Below are positions 34,096-43,134 of a DNA stretch of 64,000 nucleotides, piece after piece; position 1 is the first letter of the stretch, and every line of letters begins with the position of its first letter. A model generated the notes under the pieces. It saw only the letters and a program-made list of their open reading frames with translations. It did no database searches and had not been told where the DNA came from. Origin of the DNA: CAZXDL01 sp964639505 (lineage in GTDB: Bacteria; Patescibacteriota; Saccharimonadia; Saccharimonadales; UBA4665). The stretch lies in contig CAZXDL010000003.1 in the NCBI GenBank assembly GCA_964639505.1, forward strand, positions 1 through 64,000, in the 5' to 3' direction. The position numbers and the translations under genes are program-made.

Positions 34096-34590
34096 TTAAA
34101 ATGGTATATCGTCTAAATTAATTGGTTCGTCGCCTATATCTTCGATAACAACGTCATCTTTTTTGCCTTTTTTAGATGGTTTTGGCTTTTCGGCTTTGGA
34201 ATCACTTGAGCCTTGTGCTGAATCTGCATCATAGCTTCCGCCCTCGTTGTCGCCACCGCCACGACTATCTAAAAATGTAACATCGTTGGCAAGTACTTCA
34301 ACCTTAGAACGCTTATTGCCATCTTGCTCCCATGAGCGAGACTGCAAACGACCCTGTACAAGACAGCGACGACCTTTGCTAAGATATTGAGCAACGCGTT
34401 CTGCTAAAGGGCCCCAACAAACGATATCAATATAGTCGGTTGCCTCTTGCCACTCACCGCTGGCGTCTTTGTAAGATCGGTTAAGCGCCAGACTAAAGCT
34501 GGTGACGTTTTGCCCGGTTGGAGTTTGTCGCAACTCAGGATCGCGAGTTAGATTACCCATTAGTGTTACTTGATTTAAACTTCGTGCCAT
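34096..34590 (-). CDS. ssb: single-stranded DNA-binding protein
   Basis: 164 aa from the ATG at 34590, which has AAGGAGCC upstream; a longer frame to 34617 lacks one. OB fold with LNQVTLMGNLTRDPELRQT and ATDYIDIVCWGPLAERV. A disordered acidic linker leads to the interaction tip LDDIPF. It sits between rpsF and rpsR as in many bacteria. A 14-bp palindrome lies just upstream at 34611-34624. Confidence 0.96.
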   Translation of the reverse strand: MARSLNQVTLMGNLTRDPELRQTPTGQNVTSFSLALNRSYKDASGEWQEATDYIDIVCWGPLAERVAQYLSKGRRCLVQGRLQSRSWEQDGNKRSKVEVLANDVTFLDSRGGGDNEGGSYDADSAQGSSDSKAEKPKPSKKGKKDDVVIEDIGDEPINLDDIPF

Positions 34591-34610
34591 GGTGGCTCCT
34601 TCATATTTAT

Positions 34611-34624
34611 AAGACATATGTCTT
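34611..34624. promoter_or_regulatory. 14-bp palindrome upstream of ssb
   Basis: AAGACATATGTCTT is an exact palindrome 20 bp before the ssb ATG. It could be an operator or an mRNA hairpin between rpsF and ssb. Confidence 0.35.
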
Positions 34625-34699
34625 GGATTAATTTGTACGTTTACCCTAACTCCCGAATCAAAGACTCGTCAAGCGGATTACACACAATTTAACAATTAT

Positions 34700-35095
34700 T
34701 TAAGATTCGTTTTCGTCGGCGTCATCTTTTGCATCGTCATCACCGCGGTCGCCACGCTTGGCAGCCTGCTCGGCCTTCAAAGCTTTCAAGGCTTCAGCCT
34801 TGGCAATAGCCTTAAGATCCGGCTTGGTAATGAGGAAACGGATGACTTCGTCAGTGATGTTGAGCGTGCTCTCGATCTTCTGGACACCTTGTGGCGGGAT
34901 TTCCGCGGTGTAGAAGACATAAACAGCATGCTCATTACCTTTTATGTTGTAAGCCAGCTTGCGCTTGCCCCAGTTGTCTGTAGCGGTGATCTTACCGCCA
35001 TTGTCTGTAACAATCTTGGTAACCCGCTCTTCGGCCTTGCTTAGGTCGACTTCGAGGTCTGGGTGGTACAACACAGCAATTTCGTACTGATTCAT
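34700..35095 (-). CDS. rpsF: 30S ribosomal protein S6
   Basis: 131 aa: a normal S6 fold (YEIAVLYHPDLEVD, NWGKRKLAYNIKG) plus an Ala/Lys/Asp/Glu-rich tail of about 35 residues. S6 binds 16S rRNA as a dimer with S18. The leader has TATAAT (35164-35169), an RNA hairpin and an AAGGAAGG ribosome site. Confidence 0.95.
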   Translation of the reverse strand: MNQYEIAVLYHPDLEVDLSKAEERVTKIVTDNGGKITATDNWGKRKLAYNIKGNEHAVYVFYTAEIPPQGVQKIESTLNITDEVIRFLITKPDLKAIAKAEALKALKAEQAAKRGDRGDDDAKDDADENES

Positions 35096-35104
35096 GCAAC
35101 CTTC

Positions 35105-35169
35105 CTTCGGTTAAAGCCCGCGTGCACTAGAGGCCACGAGCTGAAGTTTGATATTAACTAGGATTATAC
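35105..35169 (-). promoter_or_regulatory. rpsF promoter and structured 5' leader
   Basis: TATAAT at 35164-35169 starts a leader of ~60 nt. On the minus strand CTTC (35143-35146) can pair with GAAG (35105-35108), enclosing a second stem CGTG/CACG. An ACCG trinucleotide region lies just before the GAAG strand. The known S6:S18 autoregulatory hairpin has a conserved CCG next to a stem; this may be a form of it. The match is by eye only. Confidence 0.35.
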
Positions 35170-35174
35170 CTTAA

Positions 35175-35597
35175 CTACCCCTGTTCGTCAACAGGTTCAG
35201 CCTCAGCACTTATATCACCGTACTCTCTTACGATTACGCCTTCAGGAATTTTGCACTTGGTATGACGGCCTTTAAAAATCCGCTCTCCGTCAGGACCAAC
35301 CGCATCTCTGTCAGCAAAAGAACGCTCACGTAGACCACGACGACCTTCCCATGTTGCACGAACACCAGCCTCGCGTATGCGATCAAATCTTCGTTTCTGC
35401 CATGCTTCAACTTCCTCTCCTGCAACGGGTAGAGGATCAGATGGGTCAGAACCATCAAGCGCATCGTAACTTGCAGCAATTGCTTCTTGTTCGAGCGCTT
35501 TGGTATCTATTGGGCGCCATAATTCGTCTATTTCTACCGGACTTACTTCCGGTCCGCCAGAACCACTCAAACAACCGCCTAATTCAACATCTGCCAT
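35175..35597 (-). CDS. hypothetical protein
   Basis: 140 aa, acidic, no membrane segment or signal peptide. Central part with EVEAWQKRRFDRIREAG and RATWEGRRGLRERSF is helical and charged; the C-terminus has KGRHTKCKIPEGVIVREY. No family recognised. It has its own AAGGGGAG ribosome site and lies between ftsK and rpsF on the same strand. Base composition is GC-richer than neighbours such as the pilin genes, by eye. Confidence 0.5.
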   Translation of the reverse strand: MADVELGGCLSGSGGPEVSPVEIDELWRPIDTKALEQEAIAASYDALDGSDPSDPLPVAGEEVEAWQKRRFDRIREAGVRATWEGRRGLRERSFADRDAVGPDGERIFKGRHTKCKIPEGVIVREYGDISAEAEPVDEQG

Positions 35598-35669
35598 GAT
35601 TTTTCTCCCCTTTTAGTAAAACTATGGGTTAGAATACTCCCAGAATAAATATTATGCAACTTTTTTGAC

Positions 35670-37871
35670 TTAAGCGGATTCGTCGTCGGGAAAGTTTTCG
35701 TCAAGGGCGTCGTCGGCTTCGGTGTTACCGCCAAAAACGCTTTCTACGGATGAAACTAGTACTTCGCGGGGGCGAGATCCGTCGGCTTGGCCGATAATGC
35801 CCTGCTCTTCCATTTGCTCGATCAGGCGGGCGGCGCGGCCATAACCGATACGAAGTTTGCGCTGTAATAACGAAGTACTAGCTTTGCGATTTTCAACGAC
35901 AACATGTACAGCATCGCGGAACATGTCATCATCTGCCGCGCCGCCGACATCAGCCACAATGCCGCCTTTGCCATTAAGCTGCACGGGTTGAGAAACAACC
36001 TCGTCGTCGTATTGTGGCGGCCGCTGCATCCGCAGAAAGTCCATTACCTTATTGGTTTCACCTTCACTAATCAAAGCCGCCTGGACGCGCTTAGGTTTTG
36101 GCATATCAGAAGTTAGCAGCAACATGTCACCTTGACCAAGCAACTTCTCTGCGCCTGCCATATCGATAATTGTGCGGCTATCAACTTGCGACTGAGTTGT
36201 AAAAGCAATGCGGCCAGGCACATTGGCTTTAATCAGACCGGTAATCACGTCGACTGACGGTCTCTGCGTTGCCAAAACTAGGTGAATGCCAACCGCGCGG
36301 GCTTTTTGGGCAATGCGCACAATCAAGGCTTCTACATCGCGCGCAGCCATCATCATCAGGTCGGCGAGCTCGTCGATTACGATAACGATATAAGGCATAC
36401 CCTCGCCTTGCTTGAGCTCGTTGTATTCCTCGATGTTGCGCTTCTTTACCTCAGACAAGGCGTGGTAACGGCGTTCCATCTCAGCAACCGCCCATTTGAG
36501 TGCGCTAATACATTTTTCAGGCTCGGTAATTACTGGTGTTAGCAGGTGCGGAATGTCATCGTAAGGCTTTAGCTCAACCCGCTTTGGATCCACCAGCACC
36601 AACTTCAAATCTGATGGTGAATTCCGGTACAAAAGACTCGTCAATATAGTATTAATCATGACGGATTTACCCGATCCAGTCTGACCTGCCACCAAGACAT
36701 GTGGCATTTTTACTAGATCAGCCACGATGGCTGTACCGGATATATCCTTACCTATTGCGAAGCACAGTGGGCTCTTTTGATCCTGCCATTCGCGTGACAA
36801 CAATACAGAGCTGGTGCGTACAGTCGCTGATTTAACATTTGGCACTTCGATACCAACAGCTCTCTTACCAGGAATTGGCGCTTCCATGCGGATAGAAGTC
36901 GCCGCTAGATCTAGTGCCAAGTTATCTGCCAAAGCCGTTATTTTGGTTAGCTTAGCACCAGCTGGCGGCTTCATCGTGTATTGAGTAACACGCGGGCCGA
37001 TGTTGGCCCCTTCCATTTCGACATCGATATTAAAATTAGCAAAAGTATCGCGGATAATCTGAGCATTGCCATTCACATCACCGGCATCAGCCTTGTCTTG
37101 TTTTTGATTTAACAGATCAATGCTTGGGAATTGCCAATCCGGATCGCTGGTCGTGGTTAATGCTTCGTGGATTTCGGCGCCCGTCAACTTCGCGGCAGTA
37201 TTTTTTAACGAAGACATGCGTGGTTGCTCACCCGGCGTATGATGAACGGTCGGCACTCCTTCATTTAATTTGAAGCCTGGCTGCTCGGCCGCCTTAGCTT
37301 TTAGAGCAGCTAAATCGTTGTCTTCGTCAGTTTCCTTCTTTTTGAACAAATCCGCGAGACTGGTAATAACTTTTGGCGAAATTCCAAACGCAAAAAAGAC
37401 TGATAACACCGTCAAAACTAAGAAAACAATCGATGCCGGAATTTGACTCAGTAGCGTCAGAGTAACATTACCGACACCGTGTCCGAGCTGGCCGCCGTGG
37501 CCGCCAGTCCAATCGCCAACATCATTTTTAGAAGCGAAGCTTACATAAAACCACGAGCTAGCAAAGAACAAGACTGCCAGCATAGCTACTAACTTGTTGA
37601 GAGGAATCTGGTGATCTTCAGCTCTAAACTTATATACACCCCAATAGACAGCCGCCAAAGGAGTAATATATGCCGCCCAGCCAAGAGCCCAATAGGCGCC
37701 TTCAAATAATTTAACTGGGAGCGGCCCGCCTATGCCAAAGCCGCCCAGTAGCAGTAGGAAGCCAAGTATCATTAGCCCGATTGCGCCCGTCAAAGCCCAA
37801 AAGGAAGTTTGCTCGGTTTTTACCGCTTCAGCTTTCTGCTTCTTTTTAACTGGTTTTTTCTTTTTTGCCAT
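35670..37871 (-). CDS. ftsK: FtsK/SpoIIIE DNA translocase
   Basis: 733 aa. Four transmembrane helices within about 25-175, a short linker, then the motor domain (Walker A GQTGSGKSVMINTIL, Walker B IVIVIDELADLMM) and a C-terminal winged-helix gamma domain (RKLRIGYGRAARLIEQMEEQG) that reads polarity sequences. It moves chromosome DNA through the septum and activates Xer recombination at dif, linking it to the recombinase at 3135. The linker is short. It is leaderless, with TATAAT at 37879-37884 ending 7 nt before the ATG. Confidence 0.96.
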   Translation of the reverse strand: MAKKKKPVKKKQKAEAVKTEQTSFWALTGAIGLMILGFLLLLGGFGIGGPLPVKLFEGAYWALGWAAYITPLAAVYWGVYKFRAEDHQIPLNKLVAMLAVLFFASSWFYVSFASKNDVGDWTGGHGGQLGHGVGNVTLTLLSQIPASIVFLVLTVLSVFFAFGISPKVITSLADLFKKKETDEDNDLAALKAKAAEQPGFKLNEGVPTVHHTPGEQPRMSSLKNTAAKLTGAEIHEALTTTSDPDWQFPSIDLLNQKQDKADAGDVNGNAQIIRDTFANFNIDVEMEGANIGPRVTQYTMKPPAGAKLTKITALADNLALDLAATSIRMEAPIPGKRAVGIEVPNVKSATVRTSSVLLSREWQDQKSPLCFAIGKDISGTAIVADLVKMPHVLVAGQTGSGKSVMINTILTSLLYRNSPSDLKLVLVDPKRVELKPYDDIPHLLTPVITEPEKCISALKWAVAEMERRYHALSEVKKRNIEEYNELKQGEGMPYIVIVIDELADLMMMAARDVEALIVRIAQKARAVGIHLVLATQRPSVDVITGLIKANVPGRIAFTTQSQVDSRTIIDMAGAEKLLGQGDMLLLTSDMPKPKRVQAALISEGETNKVMDFLRMQRPPQYDDEVVSQPVQLNGKGGIVADVGGAADDDMFRDAVHVVVENRKASTSLLQRKLRIGYGRAARLIEQMEEQGIIGQADGSRPREVLVSSVESVFGGNTEADDALDENFPDDESA

Positions 37872-37878
37872 TCGACTT

Positions 37879-37884
37879 ATTATA
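37879..37884 (-). promoter_or_regulatory. -10 element of ftsK (leaderless)
   Basis: Perfect TATAAT on the minus strand with 7 nt to the ATG at 37871 and no ribosome site. Confidence 0.6.
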
Positions 37885-37965
37885 CCGTTTAAGCTATATG
37901 GAATACAGTAACAAAGTTATTATAGCAAAAATTACAACCTTTGTCAATTCCGCTCACGCTTGCAT

Positions 37966-40083
37966 CTAGTCGACGCGGGGATCTTGGGTCAGTAAGCGAG
38001 CGCGCATTTCTTGGAAGCGTTTTTGCTGCTCGGCTGCGATTTCCTCAGGGGTCTTTGGGGCTGGTTCAGGCTTTTGCTGAGCGCCTTGATTAGTATTTCC
38101 TTGCTTCTTGTCGCTGCTAGGCGCGGGCTTTGGTGCTCCGCCGCCACTGATTACATTAATCACGGGTATGACAATCGGGCTACGCTGAGTGTGTTCAAAT
38201 AGATAGTGCATGACATGCTCCTTGAGCTCCAGCTTAAATCGATCGAGATCAACTCGCTTGAAGCGTTGTTGCACGGCCCGTTTCAACTCAATACGCAAGC
38301 CATTCATGATTTCTTCGTTGTCGCGCATATATATGAAGCCGCGGCTAATGATGTCAGGGCTGGTCATGAGCGAGCCAGTCTTTTTATCGACAGTCAGGAT
38401 GATCGCTACAAGGCCCTCTTCACTTAGCAAAACGCGGTCTTTTACTACTACATTGCTGACGATTGCACCAGTCTGGTCGACCAAGACCGTGCCGTGCGGC
38501 ACTTCGCCAATTACTTCCATTTTGTCAGGAGTAAAGGCTATGATTTCGCCATTACCAACATTGAGAGTGTTAGCTCGCGGAATGCCGTTTTCGACGGCTA
38601 AATCGACGTGGTATTTCTTGGCCGTGAAGTCACCATAAATCGGTACAAAAAATTTCGGTTTAGTCATTTTTATCATGTCGGCGTATTCGTCGCGTGAAGC
38701 ATGGCCTGAAACGTGCAGCGGGCCAATTCCGTCGACCTCGCGAGTCTCATGCCGGTACACATGAACGCCCTTTTTAAGAAGTTCATCGACCATAACGCGG
38801 ATCTTGTCGTCATTACCGGAGTAAGGAATCGGCGTACTCGATAGAATTACCGTGTCCTGCTCTTTTAGCTTAACGTGGCGGTGTTCGCCGTTGCTCATGC
38901 GTTGCAAAGCGGAGCTTGGCTCACCTTGTGAACCAGTACAAACGACCACGAGGTCGGTATCTTTCATAGTGGCGGCCGAGGCGATCGGCACGAAGGTACC
39001 TTTGGGAATGCGCACGAAACCGTGACGGACAGCCATCTCTAAGGTAGAAACCATACTGCGGCCATCCATCGCTACCTTTTTGTTATGGTGGACAGCGGCA
39101 TTGATGATCATCTGGACGCGGTTCATATTAGTGGAGAATAATCCGACAAAAATGCGCCCCGGCGCGTTATCCATGATGTCTTTAAAAGTCTGTTCGATAG
39201 TAGATTCACTGGGAGTGCGACCCATTCTTTCGGTTGTAGTCGATTCGCTCAGCAGGGCCAAGACGCCTTCGTTTCCCAGCTCAGTCAATCGTTCAACATC
39301 GGTACGCTCATGATCGAGTGGGTTTGGGTCAAGGCGGAAGTCACCAGTGTTAATCAAGCGTCCGACAGGTGTGTCGAGCACAACGACCGTGCTGCCCGGA
39401 ATCGAGTGTGTTACCCGGATCAATTCGACAAAAAAGGCGCCAATTTTGAGACGCTCGTGGGTATTTTCGTTCATTGTGACAGTCTTCAGCTCAAATCCTT
39501 CAGGCATTGGCAATCCGAAATTCTCAAAAATTTCTTCAACACGCCCAATCGTGAATTTCGAGCCATAAATCGGTGCTGGAAACTTCGGCGCAATATGCGG
39601 CAAACCACCGATGTGATCTAGGTGGCCATGGGTGATTATATACGCCCTCAACTTGCCTTTTATCTGCTCAAGATAGGCCGTGTCGGCGATGCCGTAGTTG
39701 ATGCCGGGCAAGTCGACGCCGAGGTCGTTGCCACAATCCATAATGACAGCGTCATTCATGTATTCGACAAGGATCATATTTTTAGATCCGCCGCCATCCA
39801 TTCCGCCAAGACCGATTATTTTTAGCCTAGGGCTTTCGTCGATGACGTTAGCACGTTGAGGCGCACCGCCGGGCTTGTTTTCAGCTGTTAAATACTGGTT
39901 CGCGATGCGCTGAGCATCCTGTTGGCTGCGGCGCTGAGCTCGTACAGCTTGGCCGCGCGAAGTATTTAGACTACTGTTAATCGGCGCGTTTGGTTTGCCA
40001 CCAGAACGCCCTTTTGATTTACCCTGCCCACCGTTATTTCTCGGCGGTCCTTTAGGTTTAGAGTTGTTATTGTTTGGTTGCAT
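37966..40083 (-). CDS. rnj: ribonuclease J
   Basis: 705 aa. A basic, Gly/Asn/Gln-rich N-terminal extension (1-75) precedes the metallo-beta-lactamase domain with THGHLDHIGGLPH, a beta-CASP domain (STTTERMGRTPSE, VVVCTGSQGEPSSAL, HVSGHASRDE) and the C-terminal domain. A Pro/Gln-rich tail follows. RNase J combines endo- and 5' exonuclease activity and would be the main RNA turnover enzyme; 5' exo attack matters for leaderless messages. AAAGGAA ribosome site. Confidence 0.95.
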   Translation of the reverse strand: MQPNNNNSKPKGPPRNNGGQGKSKGRSGGKPNAPINSSLNTSRGQAVRAQRRSQQDAQRIANQYLTAENKPGGAPQRANVIDESPRLKIIGLGGMDGGGSKNMILVEYMNDAVIMDCGNDLGVDLPGINYGIADTAYLEQIKGKLRAYIITHGHLDHIGGLPHIAPKFPAPIYGSKFTIGRVEEIFENFGLPMPEGFELKTVTMNENTHERLKIGAFFVELIRVTHSIPGSTVVVLDTPVGRLINTGDFRLDPNPLDHERTDVERLTELGNEGVLALLSESTTTERMGRTPSESTIEQTFKDIMDNAPGRIFVGLFSTNMNRVQMIINAAVHHNKKVAMDGRSMVSTLEMAVRHGFVRIPKGTFVPIASAATMKDTDLVVVCTGSQGEPSSALQRMSNGEHRHVKLKEQDTVILSSTPIPYSGNDDKIRVMVDELLKKGVHVYRHETREVDGIGPLHVSGHASRDEYADMIKMTKPKFFVPIYGDFTAKKYHVDLAVENGIPRANTLNVGNGEIIAFTPDKMEVIGEVPHGTVLVDQTGAIVSNVVVKDRVLLSEEGLVAIILTVDKKTGSLMTSPDIISRGFIYMRDNEEIMNGLRIELKRAVQQRFKRVDLDRFKLELKEHVMHYLFEHTQRSPIVIPVINVISGGGAPKPAPSSDKKQGNTNQGAQQKPEPAPKTPEEIAAEQQKRFQEMRARLLTQDPRVD

Positions 40084-40103
40084 AGATTCCTTTCTATAGC
40101 AAT

Positions 40104-40673
40104 TTAAGATGATTTAATTTTCTTAATAATTGATGGGATGAGCGCGAAATCGTCGATCAAAGTCTGACGCATTCCGCCGTTATAAAGCGCTGCCGCCGGA
40201 TGAAAAAGAGGTAAATACACCCTGCGCTTATACCGTTTAGGCTGACCGTGTACCTGGCTGATTGACAAGTCCGGCAAGAAGCAATTCAGGCTGTGGCGGC
40301 CAAGCGTCACGACTAATTTAGGCTGAATTACCTCTAATTGGGACTCGAGATACGGAAGGAAAGATAATTTTTCGTCGGGCAATGGATCGCGATTATTAGG
40401 CGGACGGTATTTGACGATATTAGTAATATAAATGTCCTCCCGCTTTAGGTCAATCATCGCCAGCATTTCGTTTAAAAACCTACCGGCCGCGCCGACAAAT
40501 GGGATGCCCTGCAAGTCTTCTTGCTTGCCAGGGGCTTCGCCTATAAACACCAGTTCGGAGTCTGGGTTGCCGTCACCAAAAACCATCTGCGTAGCTGTTT
40601 TTGCCAATTCTGGCGTGACTTTATCGTCCAGGATTTTTTGCTTGAGATCATCGAGCTGCTGCTGCTTTGTCAT
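40104..40673 (-). CDS. udg: family 4 uracil-DNA glycosylase lacking Fe-S cysteines
   Basis: 189 aa. Motif GEAPGKQEDLQGIPFVGAAG and the C-terminal LFHPAAAL are typical of family 4 UDG, which removes uracil from DNA. Usual family members bind a 4Fe-4S cluster through four cysteines. Here only one Cys (131) exists: KYRPPNNRDPLPDE has Tyr89 for the usual Cys, Phe105 stands where the next should be, and the N-terminal pair is missing. The gene starts 20 bp after rnj's upstream neighbour region and lies directly upstream of rnj (20-bp gap). Confidence 0.85.
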   Translation of the reverse strand: MTKQQQLDDLKQKILDDKVTPELAKTATQMVFGDGNPDSELVFIGEAPGKQEDLQGIPFVGAAGRFLNEMLAMIDLKREDIYITNIVKYRPPNNRDPLPDEKLSFLPYLESQLEVIQPKLVVTLGRHSLNCFLPDLSISQVHGQPKRYKRRVYLPLFHPAAALYNGGMRQTLIDDFALIPSIIKKIKSS

Positions 40674-40684
40674 AGTTTTCCGCT

Positions 40685-40720
40685 ACTTAACATAAATGTC
40701 ATATGACATATTTGTTAAGT
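40685..40720. promoter_or_regulatory. 36-bp near-perfect palindrome between udg and the pnp operon
   Basis: Two 18-base arms, ACTTAACATAAATGTCAT and ATGACATATTTGTTAAGT, match as inverted repeats at 16 of 18 positions with no loop. It begins at the base after the stop of the small membrane protein and ends 11 bp before the udg ATG. It could terminate the pnp operon, be an RNase site, or be an operator for udg. Confidence 0.65.
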
Positions 40721-40921
40721 TCACTTGTTGAATAGTGCCTTTACAAACTTAAAGAAATTTTGAATCGAGCCGAATAAAAATAGTAAGGTCAACAGATACC
40801 AAAAGAAATTTCCACGATCAATCGATAGACTCGCGAAACCGTAGGCTATCGCCAGTTCAAGCAATCCAAAAATGAGTAAACCTAGTTTGGTCTTGTGCCA
40901 TTTATCGAATTTATCAATCAT
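40721..40921 (-). CDS. small two-helix membrane protein
   Basis: 66 aa: helices at about 13-32 and 36-55 with a basic N-terminus (DKWHKTK). The ATG lies 2 nt after the pnp stop, so translation is probably coupled to pnp. A short membrane partner for the degradation enzymes is an idea only; function is unknown. Confidence 0.6.
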   Translation of the reverse strand: MIDKFDKWHKTKLGLLIFGLLELAIAYGFASLSIDRGNFFWYLLTLLFLFGSIQNFFKFVKALFNK

Positions 40922-40923
40922 GT

Positions 40924-43056
40924 CTACTTCTTGTCTTTGTCGGCCAATTCGCGCTGAGCGGCTCGCATGCTGAGTTGCAGACGGCCCCGATCATCGATGG
41001 CGACTAGTTTGACGGTGACTTTATCACCTTCTTTGACAACATCGCTAGTCTTAGCTACGCGCTCGTCACTGAGTTCTGAGATATGTACCAAGCCATCTTT
41101 GCCCGGCATAATTTGAACGAAAGCGCCAAAGTCCATAACGCTCATGACAGGTTTGTCATAGTAAATTGTACCGACCTCAGGCTCGGCAACAATGTCGTTA
41201 ATCGCTTGCTTGGCAGCTGCAATGCTGGCGCCATCTGGGCTAGCAATCATTATCGTGCCATCGTCCTTGATGTCGATGTCAGCACCGGTTTCGGCTGTAA
41301 TACGTTGAATGGTTTCACCACCTTTACCGATAACTTCGCGGATTTTGTCGGGATTAATCTGAATCGATTCGACGCGAGGAGCAAACGGACTCATTTCTTT
41401 AGGTGTAGAGATAGTCGTTTTCATGTGCTCTAGGATGTACAAACGGCCATCTTTACCCTGTTCGAGAGCTTTTTGAAGTATCGAAACGGGGAGGCCATGG
41501 ACTTTCATGTCCATCTGTAAGGCAGTAATGCCCTTTTCGGTCCCAGTAACTTTAAAGTCCATGTCACCTGCGAAATCCTCGGCATCGGCAATGTCGCTCA
41601 AAATGTATGGCTTGTCACCTTCCATCATCAAGCCCATGGCGATACCACTAACCATTGATTTCAGGGGAACCCCAGCATCAAGTAGTGCTAACACGCTTGA
41701 ACATGTCGCAGCCATCGATGTCGAACCATTTTGAGACATAATTTCGGTAACTGACCTGATCATGTATGGGAATTCGGCCTCGCTAGGCAAAACAGCAGTC
41801 AATGCGCGCTCGGCAAGATAGCCGTGACCGATTTCGCGGCGCCCAGGGCTACCTAGTCGACGAACTTCACCAACTGTGTAACCGGGCGCATTGTAGTGAT
41901 GCAGATAGCGGCGTTCACTCTCGCGCTCCATTGTGTCTACCAGCTGCACCATGCTGAGTGGCGCCAATGTCACGATGTTCATAGCCTGAGTTAGGCCACG
42001 CGTAAACACGCTTGAACCATGGGCCCGCGGCAATAAGCCGATTTCGCTATTTAGCTCTCTTACCTCAGTTAATTTACGACCATCTGGCCTGACATTTTCT
42101 TCGACAATGCCCTTACGCACATCTTTGTGCAGCGCCGACTGAAATGCTTCTTCATATTCCCCAAGTTGCTCGGCGTGCTCATCGCCAAGTTTTTCGGCTA
42201 ACTCGGTGTGCATTTCTTCTTTTAGTTGCTGAACTAGTACGTTGCGCTCTGGGTATGGCTTACGTAGGTCTTCGCCTAATTTGCCTTCTAGCCAATTATT
42301 AACGGTTTCTTGAATAGAAGCTTCTGGTAGACTCAACGTGTATTCTTGCTTGGTAACGCCAACTTTAGCAGCTAATTCCTCTTGTAGTTTAATGGCTGGT
42401 TGCATCTCTTTGAAGGCGAACTCAATCGCGTCGGCAATCTGTTTTTCGGTAACTTCGCTAGCACCAGCTTCAACCATCATGACACCTTCTTTGGTACCAG
42501 CCACAACTAGGTCAAGCTCACCATCTTCTAGCTCATCAAGGGTCATAAAGGCGTCATACTTGCCATCTTTGAGGCCGACTCGGAGTCCGGCGACAGGGCC
42601 TTCAAAAGGCGCGCCACTCAAAATAAAGGCCGCACTCAAGGCGATCATGGCTATCATGTCCGGTCGAAAATCAGGATCCATACTTAACACACTAGCCACA
42701 CCCTGTACTTCGTGACGATAACCTTTAGGCCACAACGGGCGGATTGGTCGGTCGATTAGGCGACTAAGTAAGATGGCGTCATCTGATGGACGTCCTTCCC
42801 TTTTAATAAATCTAGAACCGCTGACTTTGCCAGCAGCGTACATTTTTTCTTCGTAATCAATACTCAGTGGGAAATAGTCCATACTGACTGGCTTGTTGCC
42901 AACCATAGCGGTACCAAGTACGACTGTGTCGCCATAGCGTGCCAAAACCGACGCGCTAGTCCTAAAACCAACCCGACCTACTTCTAGGCTTAATTTGCGA
43001 CCACAAAAATCGGTCTCAACTTTGATGATGTCTTTACCCAATGGATTCTGAGCCAT
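40924..43056 (-). CDS. pnp: polynucleotide phosphorylase
   Basis: 710 aa: two RNase PH domains (about 1-235 and 320-550), KH domain (INPDKIREVIGKGGETIQRI) and S1 domain (GTIYYDKPVMSVMDFGAFVQI). Degrades RNA 3'-5' with phosphate. AAGGAG ribosome site. It follows rpsO by 78 bp, the same order as in many bacteria, with a stem-loop between. Together with RNase J it gives both directions of exonucleolytic decay. Confidence 0.96.
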   Translation of the reverse strand: MAQNPLGKDIIKVETDFCGRKLSLEVGRVGFRTSASVLARYGDTVVLGTAMVGNKPVSMDYFPLSIDYEEKMYAAGKVSGSRFIKREGRPSDDAILLSRLIDRPIRPLWPKGYRHEVQGVASVLSMDPDFRPDMIAMIALSAAFILSGAPFEGPVAGLRVGLKDGKYDAFMTLDELEDGELDLVVAGTKEGVMMVEAGASEVTEKQIADAIEFAFKEMQPAIKLQEELAAKVGVTKQEYTLSLPEASIQETVNNWLEGKLGEDLRKPYPERNVLVQQLKEEMHTELAEKLGDEHAEQLGEYEEAFQSALHKDVRKGIVEENVRPDGRKLTEVRELNSEIGLLPRAHGSSVFTRGLTQAMNIVTLAPLSMVQLVDTMERESERRYLHHYNAPGYTVGEVRRLGSPGRREIGHGYLAERALTAVLPSEAEFPYMIRSVTEIMSQNGSTSMAATCSSVLALLDAGVPLKSMVSGIAMGLMMEGDKPYILSDIADAEDFAGDMDFKVTGTEKGITALQMDMKVHGLPVSILQKALEQGKDGRLYILEHMKTTISTPKEMSPFAPRVESIQINPDKIREVIGKGGETIQRITAETGADIDIKDDGTIMIASPDGASIAAAKQAINDIVAEPEVGTIYYDKPVMSVMDFGAFVQIMPGKDGLVHISELSDERVAKTSDVVKEGDKVTVKLVAIDDRGRLQLSMRAAQRELADKDKK

Positions 43057-43084
43057 TACGGAATACTCCTTATAAGATGTTTAA

Positions 43085-43130
43085 TGCGCAAGCTTGGAAC
43101 CTCGAGTGATCGAGATATTTTGTCTGCGCA
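43085..43130 (-). promoter_or_regulatory. rpsO-pnp intergenic stem-loop
   Basis: TGCGCA at 43085-43090 pairs with TGCGCA at 43125-43130, flanked by TTAA on both sides. An inner stem CTCGA/TCGAG lies at 43101-43114. It precedes the pnp ribosome site, where other bacteria have an RNase III-cleaved hairpin that controls pnp. Confidence 0.55.
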
Positions 43131-43134
43131 TCAA

